64,000 bases of DNA, from NCBI GenBank assembly GCA_001939145.1, contig LSRX01000337.1, forward strand, positions 308,436-372,435, read 5' to 3'. Below are positions 9,892 through 21,134 of the stretch, piece by piece; position 1 is the stretch's first letter, and every line of letters begins with the position of its first letter. Position numbers and translations under genes: made by a program. The notes under the pieces are model-generated. The model had not been told where the DNA came from. It searched no databases and worked only from the letters and a program-made list of their open reading frames with translations. Source of the stretch: Symbiodinium microadriaticum (taxonomy: Eukaryota > Sar > Dinophyceae > Suessiales > Symbiodiniaceae).

Positions 9892-11199
9892 TCACATACC
9901 CTGGGCAAGTGGCCCATTCCAGGAATTGTCGTGCAAGCTCTGCAGCTTACAGATGTACTGAAGCAGCTGCTGATTCTCATGACGGGCTCCAATTTTCTCG
10001 TGCTCTTCCTGGAGCACCGCAACCTCGCATTTCTTGTTTTCAGCTTCTGCCAGCCTCCCCCGTCGCTTCCAGTAAGCGGCTTGGGTTTGCTTATTTTTGA
10101 TCCTTCGAGCCCTTTCGTGGCCGGCACCGTTAAGCGTCTTTCCAAACTGCTGGTTGCCAGTCAGACAGGTCAGCTGAGCGCACACTTGCGCTGCATTCTG
10201 CTTCGTCAGGCCTTGTGCAAGTTCTGCCTGCTCCGCTTTACAGAGCAGCCCGGCTCCAAGCATACGTTGCAAAATGCGTTTGCAATCTGACATGCCGCAA
10301 GTCCTCAACGAATACAGCATCGGCGACGCTCTTGCTTTTCGGAATCTCGCATCGATGCCTAAGCATCGGGATAAAAAATCGCCGAGACATTTCAGGACTA
10401 GGGGATACTTCTGGCTGACGTCCAAAACCAGCGATGCTCCTGCACCCGACTGCGAGATGCAGCCCTCTGCATCAAAGAAGCCGGCGAAGTAGCTCCAGCT
10501 GCACGGCCCAGTGACTGCCGAATCGTGTTTCTTAAGAGCTTGCAGCTTGGCTTCGCACTCCTCTCTGCAGCATTTTGAATCGGGCCATCGGGCCGCAATC
10601 AAGAGCTGCTTCTGCTTAGCGATGCTGTGTGGTGCCAGCAGCCTGGCTGCTCGTCGGGCCGAGTCCCCGCATGCTATCCACTGAAGCTTTGGGTTTCTCA
10701 AACCCATGCCCCTATGTTCGCGCCCGATGCTCCCACAGAAGGCCTCCCGGAAGAGCATGAGAACTTCCGCCTGGTCGTACGACTGCGACACCACCAACTT
10801 GCATCCGGACAGACCCGACACACAGCTAACGCAGCCATCCCCGTCGAAGAAGCCGGCCAAGTACTCCAGCCTGGCTTTCGGTGGCGGATGTGACGACTCT
10901 CTGCTCTCGGCTCGCAAAGGCAGGCTGTGGATACATCCGTCTGCCGAAAAACACGTCAGCTCGGGCCATGGAGTCTTGCCAAGCTCCCTTCGGAGGCGTC
11001 TGTTCTCTGTTCGGATTTCCTGCAACGTGTCACAACGATTTGCAGACAGGGTGCGGTGTATTCCGGCCGCAGCATTTGCAAGACCTTCTAGCTCGATGCC
11101 GGGCCAAACACAACCTCCCAATATCAGACCGGTACCTAGTACCTTCCACCAGCCACCCAGCCTCCCCCTCTTCCTTCTCGCATGCTCCACTTCTCGCAT
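9892..11199 (-). CDS. Two-motif LAGLIDADG homing-endonuclease-like protein, copy 2
   Basis: Uninterrupted 435-codon frame, collinear paralogue of the ORF at 3162-4484 from about residue 62 to the end. Motifs: LAGFFDGDG (114-122) and FAGFFDAEG (238-246). Shared landmarks are SIAKQKQLL versus SITKRKQLL, LGAGLLCKAEQAELAQGLT versus LRAGLHCKAEQAQLALGLT, and the C-terminal coiled coil (about 360-420). The first ~60 residues are unlike copy 1 (MREVEHARRKRGRLGGWW), so the true start may be an internal Met or lie across an intron. The second motif ends in Glu instead of Asp, which is tolerated in the family. It lies between exon-like pieces at 12.7 and 8.7 kb, so it may be intron-nested. Intact; activity unknown. 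Confidence 0.85.
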   Translation of the reverse strand: MREVEHARRKRGRLGGWWKVLGTGLILGGCVWPGIELEGLANAAAGIHRTLSANRCDTLQEIRTENRRLRRELGKTPWPELTCFSADGCIHSLPLRAESRESSHPPPKARLEYLAGFFDGDGCVSCVSGLSGCKLVVSQSYDQAEVLMLFREAFCGSIGREHRGMGLRNPKLQWIACGDSARRAARLLAPHSIAKQKQLLIAARWPDSKCCREECEAKLQALKKHDSAVTGPCSWSYFAGFFDAEGCISQSGAGASLVLDVSQKYPLVLKCLGDFLSRCLGIDARFRKARASPMLYSLRTCGMSDCKRILQRMLGAGLLCKAEQAELAQGLTKQNAAQVCAQLTCLTGNQQFGKTLNGAGHERARRIKNKQTQAAYWKRRGRLAEAENKKCEVAVLQEEHEKIGARHENQQLLQYICKLQSLHDNSWNGPLAQGM

Positions 11200-12240
11200 T
11201 TCTTGTGGCTGGCCGAAGTCTTCAGCAGCGGCGGGGGCAGCTTGAGCCCAACTGCACCGAACCGTCCTGGCCTAGGCGACTCGAGAACCTCATCAGGGAA
11301 TTCCCCTGCACAACAACCTCAAACCTCTGCCATGCCTATGGACATCAACACACTCTAACAGCCCTTGAAGACCTTGAGGTTTGCAAGATCCCCTTCTCGA
11401 TGGGCATTTACCACTCAAGGAGCACTTTCGAAGGCAATCTAGGTCCCTCCAACTTAAACAGTTCGGGGGTATATTCTTCTAGATTGAGACATTGAATTGG
11501 CGAAATCGTCTCAACCCGAAACCCAATCCCCTAAACCCTATCCCCTTAATCCAAACTCCAAATCCTACATGTTACATCCGAAACCGTGAACCCTACACTC
11601 TATGCCTACACCCAAACCCCCACGAAACTCCAAAAACTCAAAAAAAAAAACCCAAAACTCGTCCGAAAATCCCAATGCAAGAAGGCACCCGGCGCCTCGC
11701 GCGCGAGCTCTAAAACTTCTGCAACGATTCGGTCGACTCCTGGGCTCTGCCACACCGGCCAATTTCGTGGGGTTCTTTGGGGGTTTTCATGAAGTTTTTT
11801 AGGGTTTAGTGTTTTCGTTTTAAGGGCCCTTTTAAGGCCCCTTTTAAGTGTTTAGGGTTTAGGGTTTAGGGTTTAAGGTTTAGGGTTTAGGCTGACTGGG
11901 GATCTATCCGGTGTACATATAGGGTTTGAACATGGGGGTTCCATGGAATTCTCTGTGGTCTTTACAAAGATTGCACATCGAGATCTATGGGATTTTAAAA
12001 GGAACCACAAGGTTTTATAGGGTATGGGAGTTGTAGAATACAAAAGCCATGCTATGCCTTGAAAGGCTAAATAATAGAATTCCTGCTATAAGGGGATCGG
12101 AATAGGCGCCTACACATGGAGGCATCTTGAAAGAAGCGGTGCAGCTTGTTCACGGCTTAGGGCTTAGGGTCTAGGCTGATAGTTGAAACCACCAATATAG
12201 AGGGACCACAAAGGATGTAATCTTATATCAGCATATGCCA

Positions 12241-12290
12241 ACTCCTATGGATATATATATGTATATATACACACACATCTATGTTCAAAC
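12241..12290. repeat. AT/AC microsatellite
   Basis: ATATATATATGTATATATACACACACA. The surrounding 11.9-12.65 kb holds no gene I can support. Confidence 0.85.
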
Positions 12291-12654
12291 CTTTGAAGAG
12301 CTGCTCTAGAAAATCCGCAGATGTAGAAACATATGAGGATGCACCTACAATGACAAGCCCAAAACCACCAACCCTAAGTGTTCAAAAACTCTGAAATCTT
12401 CAAAATTCGACGCGAAGACCTCGAATCCACACTTCGAGGAAGGTGCCATTAAATTAAGAGCTGCTACTCAAATTCCATACCCATCTCAACATAACATGTT
12501 TCTTTCATAACCATGTGTACACACACACATACTTACACATCTATATCTACATATAGATATATAATGTAGAGGGCCAGATTCAAACATGCACAATACGTAA
12601 ACACAGCTATATAACTTACATACGGACACGCATTCTAGCTTGCATCCCGGACAC

Positions 12655-12726
12655 GGCTCGAGCGGAGAGCCGCCGCACCACGGGCGCGGAGGTGAGCGTC
12701 GAGCTCCTCTTCGTAGCCACCATCGC
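12655..12726 (-). CDS. Possible exon abutting a hairpin
   Basis: Directly below hairpin A5 the minus strand is open as SDGGYEEELDAHLRARGAAA then LRSSRVRDA. The acceptor would be CTGGATAG|C at the hairpin end. Unrecognised; acidic then basic composition. Confidence 0.35.
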
Positions 12727-12729
12727 TAT

Positions 12730-12837
12730 CCAGAGAGCCCAATACCCCTTAAATACGGAATATACGTTAAATTATAGGGGCCTTAACATTATAATTCAAG
12801 CTGTGTTCCTTAATTAAGGGGTATTGGGCTCTCTGGG
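12730..12837. mobile_element. Hairpin element family A, copy A5
   Basis: Arms CCAGAGAGCCCAATACCCC / complement. On the minus strand it is followed at once by an exon-like open stretch. Confidence 0.9.
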
Positions 12838-13129
12838 TACAGAATGCTTTGCAACGGCGGTTTATGGTTTAGGGTAAGGAGTTTCTAGGATAACGAAACG
12901 AAAGTGGCCGGTGTATCTGTAGGAGCAGCTGCCGTTGAACCACATTTTTGAAGACTGCTTGCACATGGATATTTGGGTTTGCTTTGGTTCTACTGTAGTA
13001 CTACTTCTTGTACGACTACGGCGATCCTCTAACCCCGAGCTTAGTGAGTTCAGCATTGTGTTCTGCAGCTTCGCTCCAGCGAGGGAGTAGAAGGGATCCT
13101 ATCGGCCCTGAGTGTGCCATTTCACAATG

Positions 13130-13215
13130 ATATTTGAACAATAGTAGTAATAATAATATTTGAATAATAATAATTAATAATAAACAACAATGATAATAAT
13201 AATTATTATTGTTAT
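13130..13215. repeat. AAT-rich microsatellite
   Basis: Imperfect AATAATAAT / TAATAATAA run. Confidence 0.85.
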
Positions 13216-13859
13216 AAGCCGACAATGCTCTTGGAACTGCCCAGACGACCGAGTGGTAAAACAAAAACAAAACCCATAACCTCATCTCAAAACAGCCTAG
13301 GGCCCGACAGCTGAGACCCCCAAGTCAAGAACCAAATCCCCCGACCTCCTGTTTCTGCACCTTTGCCCGGGCACCGAGCCGCCGATACGCCTCAGCCGAA
13401 CAAAGGCCTCAAACCATAAAGTCGGGGCCTTAGTAAGTTTAACAGGCTGTTGGGCTATATTATACTACAAAAACAAACAAAAGAGCTCCAAAATAATACA
13501 AATTACTAACATTTTAGGCCCCTATACTATAAGGGACAAGTTCGGCACACAAGGAAATTCCCGAGTAAAGATCCTACTGGCGATTTGGGGTCACGTATCT
13601 GGCTCGGTGGGATCTTTATGTGGTCCTCAAAACTAGTACGGACAAGAAACCGTGAGATCCTTATGTGGGCGTTGAATATGCCATGTTTTACAGTCGAAGC
13701 ACAGTGCCGCGTAAAGATCTCACCGGGCAAACAACTTGTGACAAAAAGTGAACTGACAGAGCCCTAGGCACTGGTTTGACGGGCTGAGATCTTTGTGTTT
13801 ATGTGCCACATCCGGTCCTGATACTATGCAAGACACAGTTCAGTTCTCCGAGCCGAAGC

Positions 13860-13903
13860 ACTGACAGGTCCACCGTCGGTACCAGCTGGTCTTCGCCGAA
13901 GAC
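13860..13903 (-). CDS. Possible exon, unrecognised
   Basis: TGTTCCCAG|GTCTTC acceptor, then VFGEDQLVPTVDLSV. Donor ACG|GTGGAC possible. It lies upstream of the unrecognised minus-strand exons at 8.7 kb and below. Confidence 0.3.
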
Positions 13904-13938
13904 CTGGGAACACATACGCAAAGAAGCTCGGGGGGCTT

Positions 13939-14031
13939 ACCCATAGGCCCCTAAGTAGTTCCTTTTTGGGTTTATAAAAAGAACCCTATAAAGTAATTCC
14001 AAAAAGGAACTACCTAGGGGCCTATGGGTAG
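13939..14031. mobile_element. Hairpin element family B, copy B2
   Basis: Arms TACCCATAGGCCCCTAAGTA / complement. GGCCCC/GGGGCC subfamily. Confidence 0.9.
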
Positions 14032-14041
14032 AGTCTGTGGG

Positions 14042-17000
14042 TTGGGGTTTAGGGTTAAGGGTTCAGGGGCTGAGGGTCTATGGTTTAGGTTTAGGGTTTC
14101 GGGTTCAGGGGCTTAGGGTCTAGGGCCTAGGGGTTGGGGCTTAGGGTTCAGGGTCTTAGGGTTCAGGGGCTTAGGGTCTAATGAGTCTAGGGTTTAGGGG
14201 TTTAGACTCGTTTAGACTCTTTCTCTTACATCCGACATTTAGGGTGAAGAAACAGTGCTGGATTGGCAGAGTGCATGGCTTGAGGCCCCCCAGGATTGCC
14301 CGGGTATCTGTGGCTCTGTCAGCCTATGAAGCCTACACCCTACGCCCTGAACCCTAAGCCGGAAATTCGCACTGTCACAGTTTATACTGATCCTTTTTGT
14401 TTGAGTTGGTATCGTCATGAACGACAGGACGACAGGAAAAGTTCAGAGCAGGGTTGGGCTGCAGCATCAGGATGTAATCCGACAGCTCCTAAAACTTTGT
14501 GCGGATAGGCCTTCTCCACTATGGTCTCTGTCTCTCTCTCTCTCTGTCTCTCTATCTCTCTCACTCACCGCATCTCTCTCTACTACGACCTACCTCTCTT
14601 ATCTCTCTCTGTCTTCTGTCTCTCTACTCTCCCCGTCTCTCTCCGTCTCTGTCTTTCTCTCTCAAATCCTCAGCCCTCAGAATGCCTTGTAGCCACGGCA
14701 GTGGCGGATCAGCCCCAACAGAAAGCAGCTCTGCCATGGTCTCATCAGCATTTCGACTGGGCGAGAAACTAATCTTAAACTTAAAGTTGAAAGCCGGCGG
14801 GCTCTTGAGCAGTCTGAGCCACCAGTGTAAAGTCCTAAGCCGCATGATTGAGACTGGGGTCAGCCGGGGCATACCGGTAGGATAATGACAAGTATGCCAA
14901 CGAATGTCAGATTGACTCTGCATTGTTAGAGTTAAGATGTCAGGGCTTCGGGCTTTCGGGTTTCGTGCTGTGGAACTTGCTGTGAAGAAGCTCCTACTTT
15001 GCTGGGTATATGCGTATGCGATCTGGCTCAACTGTAAGTAAGCCAGAAAGGGGCAGCATGAATGACGTGGCCTGAGACCCTAAACCTTAAACCCTCAATA
15101 GAGCAAGCCGAAGTCAGGGAGAAGATGCTTTCGCCGAGGAAACCCGTAGCTGACCCCTGAACCCAAAAACCCTAAACCCTAAAACCAAAACCCTAAATTC
15201 CAATCCCGACTAGCCTTAACCTGTTGAATTCTGATGTCTAAACCTTGCGCCCGCGTGGCTCCAACCTTCGCTTTCTCATTCTGATGGTCAGTGTTTGCCA
15301 GGAGGCTTGCGGTCATAAGCTGGGTTCTTGGTAAAGACCTCCATTTAAGTCAAAAACACAGGGAAGCCATACCATTGAGAATTGCTATAGATCCCTAGTA
15401 GGCATGGTTATGGTAGCTTAAACCCTAAACCCTCAACACCAAGTAACAAAAACTCAAACCCACTAACAAGAAGCCTGTAAGGTGAGTCTGTGCCCATAGG
15501 CCCCTACATAGTTCCTTTGTATGGTTTATATTTAGAATCCTATAAGGTAATCCCAAAAAAGACCTACATAACGGCCTATTGGTGCTGTTAGGATCCAGTC
15601 AGGGAGTTTCTACGTGGAAGGATGAGGGTTGTTTTCGGGTTAAATGGTTTTAGGGATTCGGGGATTTTCGGGTTTAAGGTTTTTGGGGTTACCTCTGTCC
15701 TTCGCTGACACGGTTTCCTCAAGACACGAACATCCAAAAGCAATCTGTCCTTTTCGCCACTCCTGCGCCATGACAGACGAAGTAGCCGATAAGGTTCAAC
15801 AGCCGCCCGCGTTTGCTCAAGGCTTGTCGATTGTCGGCAGGGAGGGGATGCTTGATAATTGCGATCTCCTGGCCTGTTTAGGGGTTTAGGGGTTTAGGGT
15901 TTAGGGGCTTAGGGTACGACTGTGGATGTGTTGTTGGCTGTGGGGGGGCTTACACACGTTGGGTCTGGATGTTTGGGGTCCCGCAGGCTTGGTGACCATG
16001 GCTATTTCCTCTTTGATCTTGACTGTAAACCCGCTATGCACTTATCTCTAAATCCTATAGACACATGGCATAAGACCCACAAACACACACACACACACAG
16101 AGAAGCTCTTCAAGGGACGCGGACACTCGCAATTGTAAAGTTTAGGGCCAGGTTCAGAACCTGAAGCCCGAAACCCAAAACTTAAACCTGGGGCTCATGC
16201 GCAGGTAGGCTCAATTTAGGCTTCAGGGTTTACCGCGCAGAACCTGAAGCCCCTGCAAGCTAATACCCGACACCGGCTCAGGGGTGTAATTACAACTCAG
16301 GCTTTAAAAAGTCTACGAACCCGTGTAATCCCGAAGCTCTAAACATCTCTACTAAATTTTCCCTCCTTCAAACAAGAAGCAGGCAAGATAATGGCCCAAC
16401 AGCTATAAACGGTGATTTAAGCCTACATACTCTTACGGTCCTCTTAAAGCCTAAACTTAGCTTAGCAAACTTTACCTAAACCCCAAATAGCCTACGTACC
16501 CCTTGTAAGGACTTACATAAGGAATGCATATTAAGGGACCCTAAGAAGGTAGGATCTCTAGGCACTCTAGGTAGGGTTGAAGGGTCTCGGCTCAACCGGG
16601 AGCCTCGAGCAACCGCAAGCGAAGCCGGCAGACGGCTAAGAAACCCCGAGTCTCACTCAGCAGAGGAGGTTTTAGGGTCTAGGGTTCATAGGGTTTAGGG
16701 AGTTGCGCGAAAGACTCTAAGGACTGCTGTCGTGTAGGTGTAAGATGGTGAAAGCAGGGCTTTCAGGGTCGAAAGTAAGTGCCTGGAGTCCTAGAGTGAC
16801 CAGAGTAGTTATGTCCGCTCGACCAGCGCAAGCCCGGAAGCACCGACCTTACATCTGGATTACCAAAATCGGGGCCACAACAGTGTTGACTATGTGGAAA
16901 CGATCCCCGGACACATGAAAGGATCTTGATATATTGGAAGCAACAGACCCCTCATGCTCTTTTTAGACCTTTCTGGCCGGACAGAACTACCTGACTTTGG

Positions 17001-17700
17001 CTGCGACACCGAAGGAACCTGCAACCCAAAACCAGTTGAGTCCCAAGCCCTAAGCCCTACAGCGTACTTCGCGCGTCGAAGTCTCTACTCATCAGGGTGC
17101 GCGACCCTGGAAACATCCATCTGGACCTGGCTGGCGGACGATGTTGAGGCGAAGGGTACGGTACAGTCGGAGACTTAATCATAGGGCTTGCAGGGTAATT
17201 ATACTGTACTATAAGATACGACATTCGTCATAAGGAGCCCGAAAACCAGTATTAATCAATCTCAGCTCTATATTATTGGGCGACCCTAAACTCTAAACCC
17301 TAAACCTTGAGAGTCTTTTACAGTGTCGCGGCTTCAAAGAGCCGCTTTGGACCCTTTGACGGCACAATGGAACCCAGGCGTAAAGTTGGATGTGAGCCTG
17401 CTGACTTTGGGCCGTTCTTCAACCGACCACAACAATCAACCCCAAACCCTAAACCCAAAACCCTCACGCAGCTGGGCTCTAAGAGATAAGGATTCCCTAC
17501 AACTGTAATGCTCTCAGAGATGCAGGCATCAGGGACTTCTCTCCATGAGTTTAGGCGGAGCGGGGTACATGGAGGCACCGGTTCAGCTTCAAACTTCAAT
17601 TCCTTGAACAAATACATTAAAGGGGCCTTAAAAAATCAGAATAGGTCTCAGAAGGGTATATCATGTTTTTACTATAGGACTTAGAACTATACTTCTGAAT
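14042..17700. other. Repeat-rich stretch without a recognised gene
   Basis: Holds telomere-like arrays (14042-14210 and patches), a CT-rich microsatellite (14529-14660) and hairpin B3. Several short minus-strand open pieces near 14.70-14.88 kb (RNADETMAELLSVGADPPLP; MPRLTPVSIMRLRTLHWWLR) could be exons. On the plus strand 15770-15889 reads MTDEVADKVQQPPAFAQGLS. None can be tied to a gene. Confidence 0.6.
15492..15583. mobile_element. Hairpin element family B, copy B3 (diverged)
   Basis: GCCCATAGGCCCCTACATAG ... CCTACATAACGGCCTATTGG. The inner arm is no longer fully complementary, so this is a decayed copy. Confidence 0.7.
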
Positions 17701-17724
17701 TTAGAACATTTGCCAGCTTCGAGT

Positions 17725-19228
17725 TCAGGTTTGAGTGAAACGGAGCACGGGATGGACTTTGCGTGAGGTTCCACATCGCAACTGCGCTCTTTTTTTCTCT
17801 TTGGGAGGCCTGGGCTCAGCCATTTTGGCGGAGGGCGCGTCGGCCAGGCGCCTCCTCACCGGCCGCTCTGCTTCCTGAAGCGTCTCTGCCGCTTCCACGT
17901 CCCGGTGGCTTCGCTTCCGGACGACGGACAGATTGGCTTCGGGAGCTGTGCACGGACAATCGCAATGTTGGACGATCCATCGCCAGGTGAGGTTGATTCG
18001 GGCGGCGACCTTCTTTCCCAGCTCCTTCAGCACGCGATGCATCCTATACCAGCCCAGAGACCTATAAGCCCCGTAAATTATGCCTTTTATAAGCTCTATC
18101 CTATGTATTCCGAGCTCCTTTGGCACGCGATGTTTGTAATACTTCTGGGTCATGCCCTCCATGGTGCAAAGGTCGCCATCGCTCAGCTCCAGGCGATGGA
18201 AGTCTTGCCCGCACTGGAGCTCGAAGCGTCGGCTCTGGCCCAAGGAAAGTGAAATGATCCGACAGTCCCTCACCTGTGGGTTCTGCGTAAGGTTTTGGGC
18301 TTAGCTGGGCTGTGGTTTTCAGGAGAAAGTGGCCATACAGGTATACTACCAATACTGGATATTCAAAACCCTATGGTACCCAAGTAAGCCTACTGCGCTC
18401 CTGCTCAGTCGCTATATTTTTGCGTGTGCCGACTTCCAGAGCTCCCTGTACTAAGAACCTTGCCACATATAGGGCCGAAGGACCCTCAGCCAAAACAAGG
18501 CCAACCTTTTCAAATATGGTAAGATTATATTAACTATATAGGACTATATAAACCCCTAACAAAAATCGAAGGTTACCTGATCAGCTACTAAGATAAGCTG
18601 AGGTCTTACCTTGCCCTGGAACAGGGCTTCGTTGTCTGCATGCCAGCCCACAGAATGCTGGCCATCCATGTACAAGTTCAGATTGCCTGAGGTGCAAATG
18701 CAGAGCCAACAGAGTGCATCCTTACTGCACTGCCAAACCGCGAAAGTCTGTCTGGATTAAACCGTCCCAGTTGCAGCTGTTGGGCCACTGGTGCATCGGG
18801 AGGCCGCAAAGCGGCATGCACACCGACATCACTTCATCCATCCAGTCTGGAAAGGGCGCAGGCAACACCTCAGCGCCGCCATAGCGGTACTTGCAAGCGC
18901 AAGGGCTTCTGCACATCCATGCGGTCTTGAGGGGCAGGGGTCCCCAACGGCCGCTGGGCTGCAACCAGTCCGTCCCCTCGTGCACCAGCCGAAAAAATCG
19001 AGCTCGGGTTTTGTGAGACAAGGCTTCCGGCAAGTAGCCTGCAAAGCAGCGCCAGTCCTCCTGAAAGAGTGGATAGCTCCAGTCGACGCCTTGTGGTGCC
19101 AAGTCGCCGACAAGCTCCAGGCTCTGCGTCCACCGCTCGCGCACCTGCGAGGCCTTTCGCCTGCGATGTTGCCTGCAGAGCTTTCGAAGCCGCTGTCTGC
19201 GCCAGTCCGGGCCACGCACAGCGACCAT
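17725..19228 (-). CDS. AlkB-type 2-oxoglutarate/Fe(II)-dependent dioxygenase, four exons
   Basis: Exon 1 19228-18775, exon 2 18686-18610, exon 3 18273-18118, exon 4 18024-17725 (stop at 17725). Joined, they give 328 codons with every phase matching. The family acts on alkylated nucleic acids, removing the alkyl group by hydroxylation with Fe(II), O2 and 2-oxoglutarate; the substrate here is unknown. Visible active site: PNSCNLNLYMDG (about 149-160), the metal pair H167 and D169 in GWHADNEALF, distal H225 in KYYKHRVPKE, and the 2-oxoglutarate motif RINLTWR (R238, R244). The N-terminal third (KTAWMCRSPCACKYRYGG, then PDWMDEV...CGLPMHQWPNSC) matches the substrate-lid part of AlkB-like proteins I recall from dinoflagellates. 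The C-terminal ~70 residues are basic and disordered. All key residues are present, so the gene looks functional. The start Met is the first in frame; an upstream exon cannot be excluded. Confidence 0.9.
18025..18117 (-). other. AlkB intron 3: 93-nt GA-AG intron bounded by a 25-bp duplication
   Basis: Removing CCAAAG|GAGCTCGG...GCTGAAG|GAGCTGG joins ...HRVPK to ELGKKVAARINLTWRW, the normal AlkB spacing between distal His and RINLTWR. A 25-bp sequence at 18108-18132 recurs at 18015-18039 with 3 mismatches, so each splice site lies inside one copy of a duplicated target. The insert is a multiple of three and has no stop, so retention would add 31 residues in frame. Confidence 0.75.
18274..18609 (-). 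other. AlkB intron 2: 336-nt GT-AG intron
   Basis: Donor GGCAAG|GTAAGA, acceptor CCACAG|GTGAGG. Exon 3 starts at the GTG of VRDCRIISLSLGQ. Confidence 0.85.
18687..18774 (-). other. AlkB intron 1: 88-nt GC-AG intron
   Basis: Donor ACAGCT|GCAACTGG, acceptor ACCTCAG|GCAATCTG. GCAA is present at both ends, so the joint is ambiguous within four bases, but the GC-AG solution gives N-S-C-N-L-N-L-Y exactly. Confidence 0.85.
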
Positions 19229-19457
19229 GTGGGATTTGTTCTATAATCTACAGCAGGGTTCCTTTTCTGGTGGGTATAGAGGTCTACTCTTGATCAGTCG
19301 TGCTAGATAATCGGGCCTTGATTTTCAAACAACACCTCTTGAGCGGGCTTGGAAGCCACAGCCCTTCCGACTATAGCCGTGGGGCGATGTGCAAGACAGG
19401 AGCCTGAACACAGGAAAAGGGGGCCTGACTAGGGTCTTGGGATATATTATGATAGAT

Positions 19458-19566
19458 TAAGATACATTGATAGATAGATACATAGATAGATAGATAGATA
19501 GATAGACAGATAGATAGATAGATAGATTAGATAAATAAACCGACCGACCGACCGACAGACAGACAC

Positions 19567-19611
<45 letters not shown>

Positions 19612-19640
19612 TAAATAGAGAGAGAGAGAGAGAGGGAGAG
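19458..19640. repeat. GATA / GACC / GACA / GAGA compound microsatellite
   Basis: (GATA)n, then (CCGA)n, (CAGA)n and (GA)n in series, about 180 bp. It produces long spurious open frames on the minus strand. Confidence 0.95.
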
Positions 19641-20030
19641 GGAGTCCGACAGTAATCTTGCGCATTGAGAGCTCTAATTTGGCAGGTCACACGTGCAGAA
19701 GCGCAGCGTCGGATGCAGTTGCGCACCTACTCACAGCTCTGAAGCTACGACAAGCCCCAATCCCAGGACTAAGTCATGGCTTATACCTGAGCCAGAGACA
19801 CAACCTACGTCTTAGAGGATTGGTCTTTTGGGGTTCAGATACACCCGGCCCCTTACCTCACAACTGAAGGATATATAGATACACACCGGGTGACACACCG
19901 TCACGTCTGACATCCAAAACGCGCAAGCAGGTCAGGTGACTTCATAACTAGCATAGGGTGTCGGGGCATATAAGTATCTCATAGCCTATTAACGAGGACC
20001 CCTAAGCACAAAATAGTGGTAGTCACTTAA

Positions 20031-20135
20031 GAGACCCCAATACCCCTTAAATACGGAATATACCTTAAATCATAATATTAAGGCCCCTATAATTTAAGGT
20101 ATATTCCTTAATGAAGGGGTATCGGGCTCTCTGGG
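20031..20135. mobile_element. Hairpin element family A, copy A6
   Basis: Right arm intact (GGGGTATCGGGCTCTCTGGG), left end worn (GAGACCCCAATACCCC). On the minus strand an open frame of over 100 nt runs into its terminal repeat with the codon CCC AGA in phase. Confidence 0.8.
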
Positions 20136-20582
20136 TTGGCGGATCCACAACCTAAGACCCGGTAATGGAGCCCGATAGAGACCGAGGCTCTGACGACTCT
20201 GTCCTTCAAGGTCACCTGCTGCCGCTTGCCGCTTTAGAGCTTCAGGTTTATTTAAGAGTTTTGGATGGTTTGGGGTTTTAGGGTTTATAGGGTTTTAGGG
20301 TTTAGGGTTTTAGGGTTTAGGGTTTAGGGCTTAAGGGTTTCAGCTTTGCTGGTTCAGGGTCGTCGACTGTGGAGGTTTAGGGGGCTTTGGGATTTAGAGC
20401 TGTGCTGGTAGGAGGTGGGGTGGTTAAGGGTTTCGGGCCTAAGGATTTAGGGTGGTTTAGAGTTTGGGGAGGCTTTCAGTCAAGGTTTTTTGGCGAGGCT
20501 TTCGGTGCTGTGGGATTTTGCGAGGGTTCAGGGGGCGCAGACAGCATGGAAAGCGGCAATGGCGGCAGTCAACGTCGTTCTT

Positions 20583-20698
20583 AACCTAAGGGTCCATGCA
20601 CCCAAATAGTATATACTTTGAGCCTTAAAGTAGTCCCTATATAGGTACTTTGGGGCCAAAAGTATATGCCATTTAGGCACATGGACCCTTAGGGTTAA
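20583..20698. mobile_element. Palindrome family F, copy F1
   Basis: TAACCTAAGGGTCCATGCAC ... GCACATGGACCCTTAGGGTTA; interior arms AAGTAGTCCC/TACTTTGGGG. A second copy in other orientation lies at 24714-24800. Confidence 0.75.
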
Positions 20699-20809
20699 GG
20701 CTGGGTCACAAGGATGCTTACAGTTCTTGGGGCCCCTTGAGCTCCACGTCCCTGGATGCTCTGTGAGGGTCCTGGGATGCTTCAGGTCACTTCGGGTTGG
20801 TCACAATGT

Positions 20810-20913
20810 GGGGTAGTTCTCTACATTAGGGTCCCTTTCTAGGGTCCTTTTTATAAGATTGCCGTACTACATTGGAGACCTAAAAAAGGAACCCGAATGT
20901 AGAGAGCTACCCA
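20810..20913. mobile_element. Hairpin element family C, copy C1
   Basis: GGGGTAGTTCTCTACATTAG ... complement, centre TTGCCGTACTACATTGG. Confidence 0.85.
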
Positions 20914-21001
20914 TGTGGACCCGGACAGTCAAAAGCTCGTTTTGAAGGAAGCCCGAGCAGCAGTCCAAGCCTAAGGGCCCATGGCGGCCTCTGAAAAGCA
21001 C

Positions 21002-21134
21002 GGGCCCTTTCAATGCCTTCCCAGAGAGCCCAATACCCCTTAATTGGGGAATATACCTTAAATCATAATATTCAGGCCCCAATAATCAAAGGTATATTCC
21101 TTATTTAGGAGGTATTGGGCCCTTTCAATGTCTT
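21002..21134. mobile_element. Hairpin element family A, copy A7, inside an 18-bp direct repeat
   Basis: The element core is 21020-21120. GGGCCCTTTCAATGCCTT (21002-21019) and GGGCCCTTTCAATGTCTT (21117-21134) flank it with one mismatch. The right copy begins inside the element's GGGC and replaces the usual CTCTCTGGG end. Confidence 0.85.

Noticed and set aside
17818..17832. GCCATTTTGGCGG resembling the dinoflagellate spliced-leader end
   Set aside because: Match stops after CCATTTTGGC, and it lies inside the AlkB coding exon on the opposite strand.
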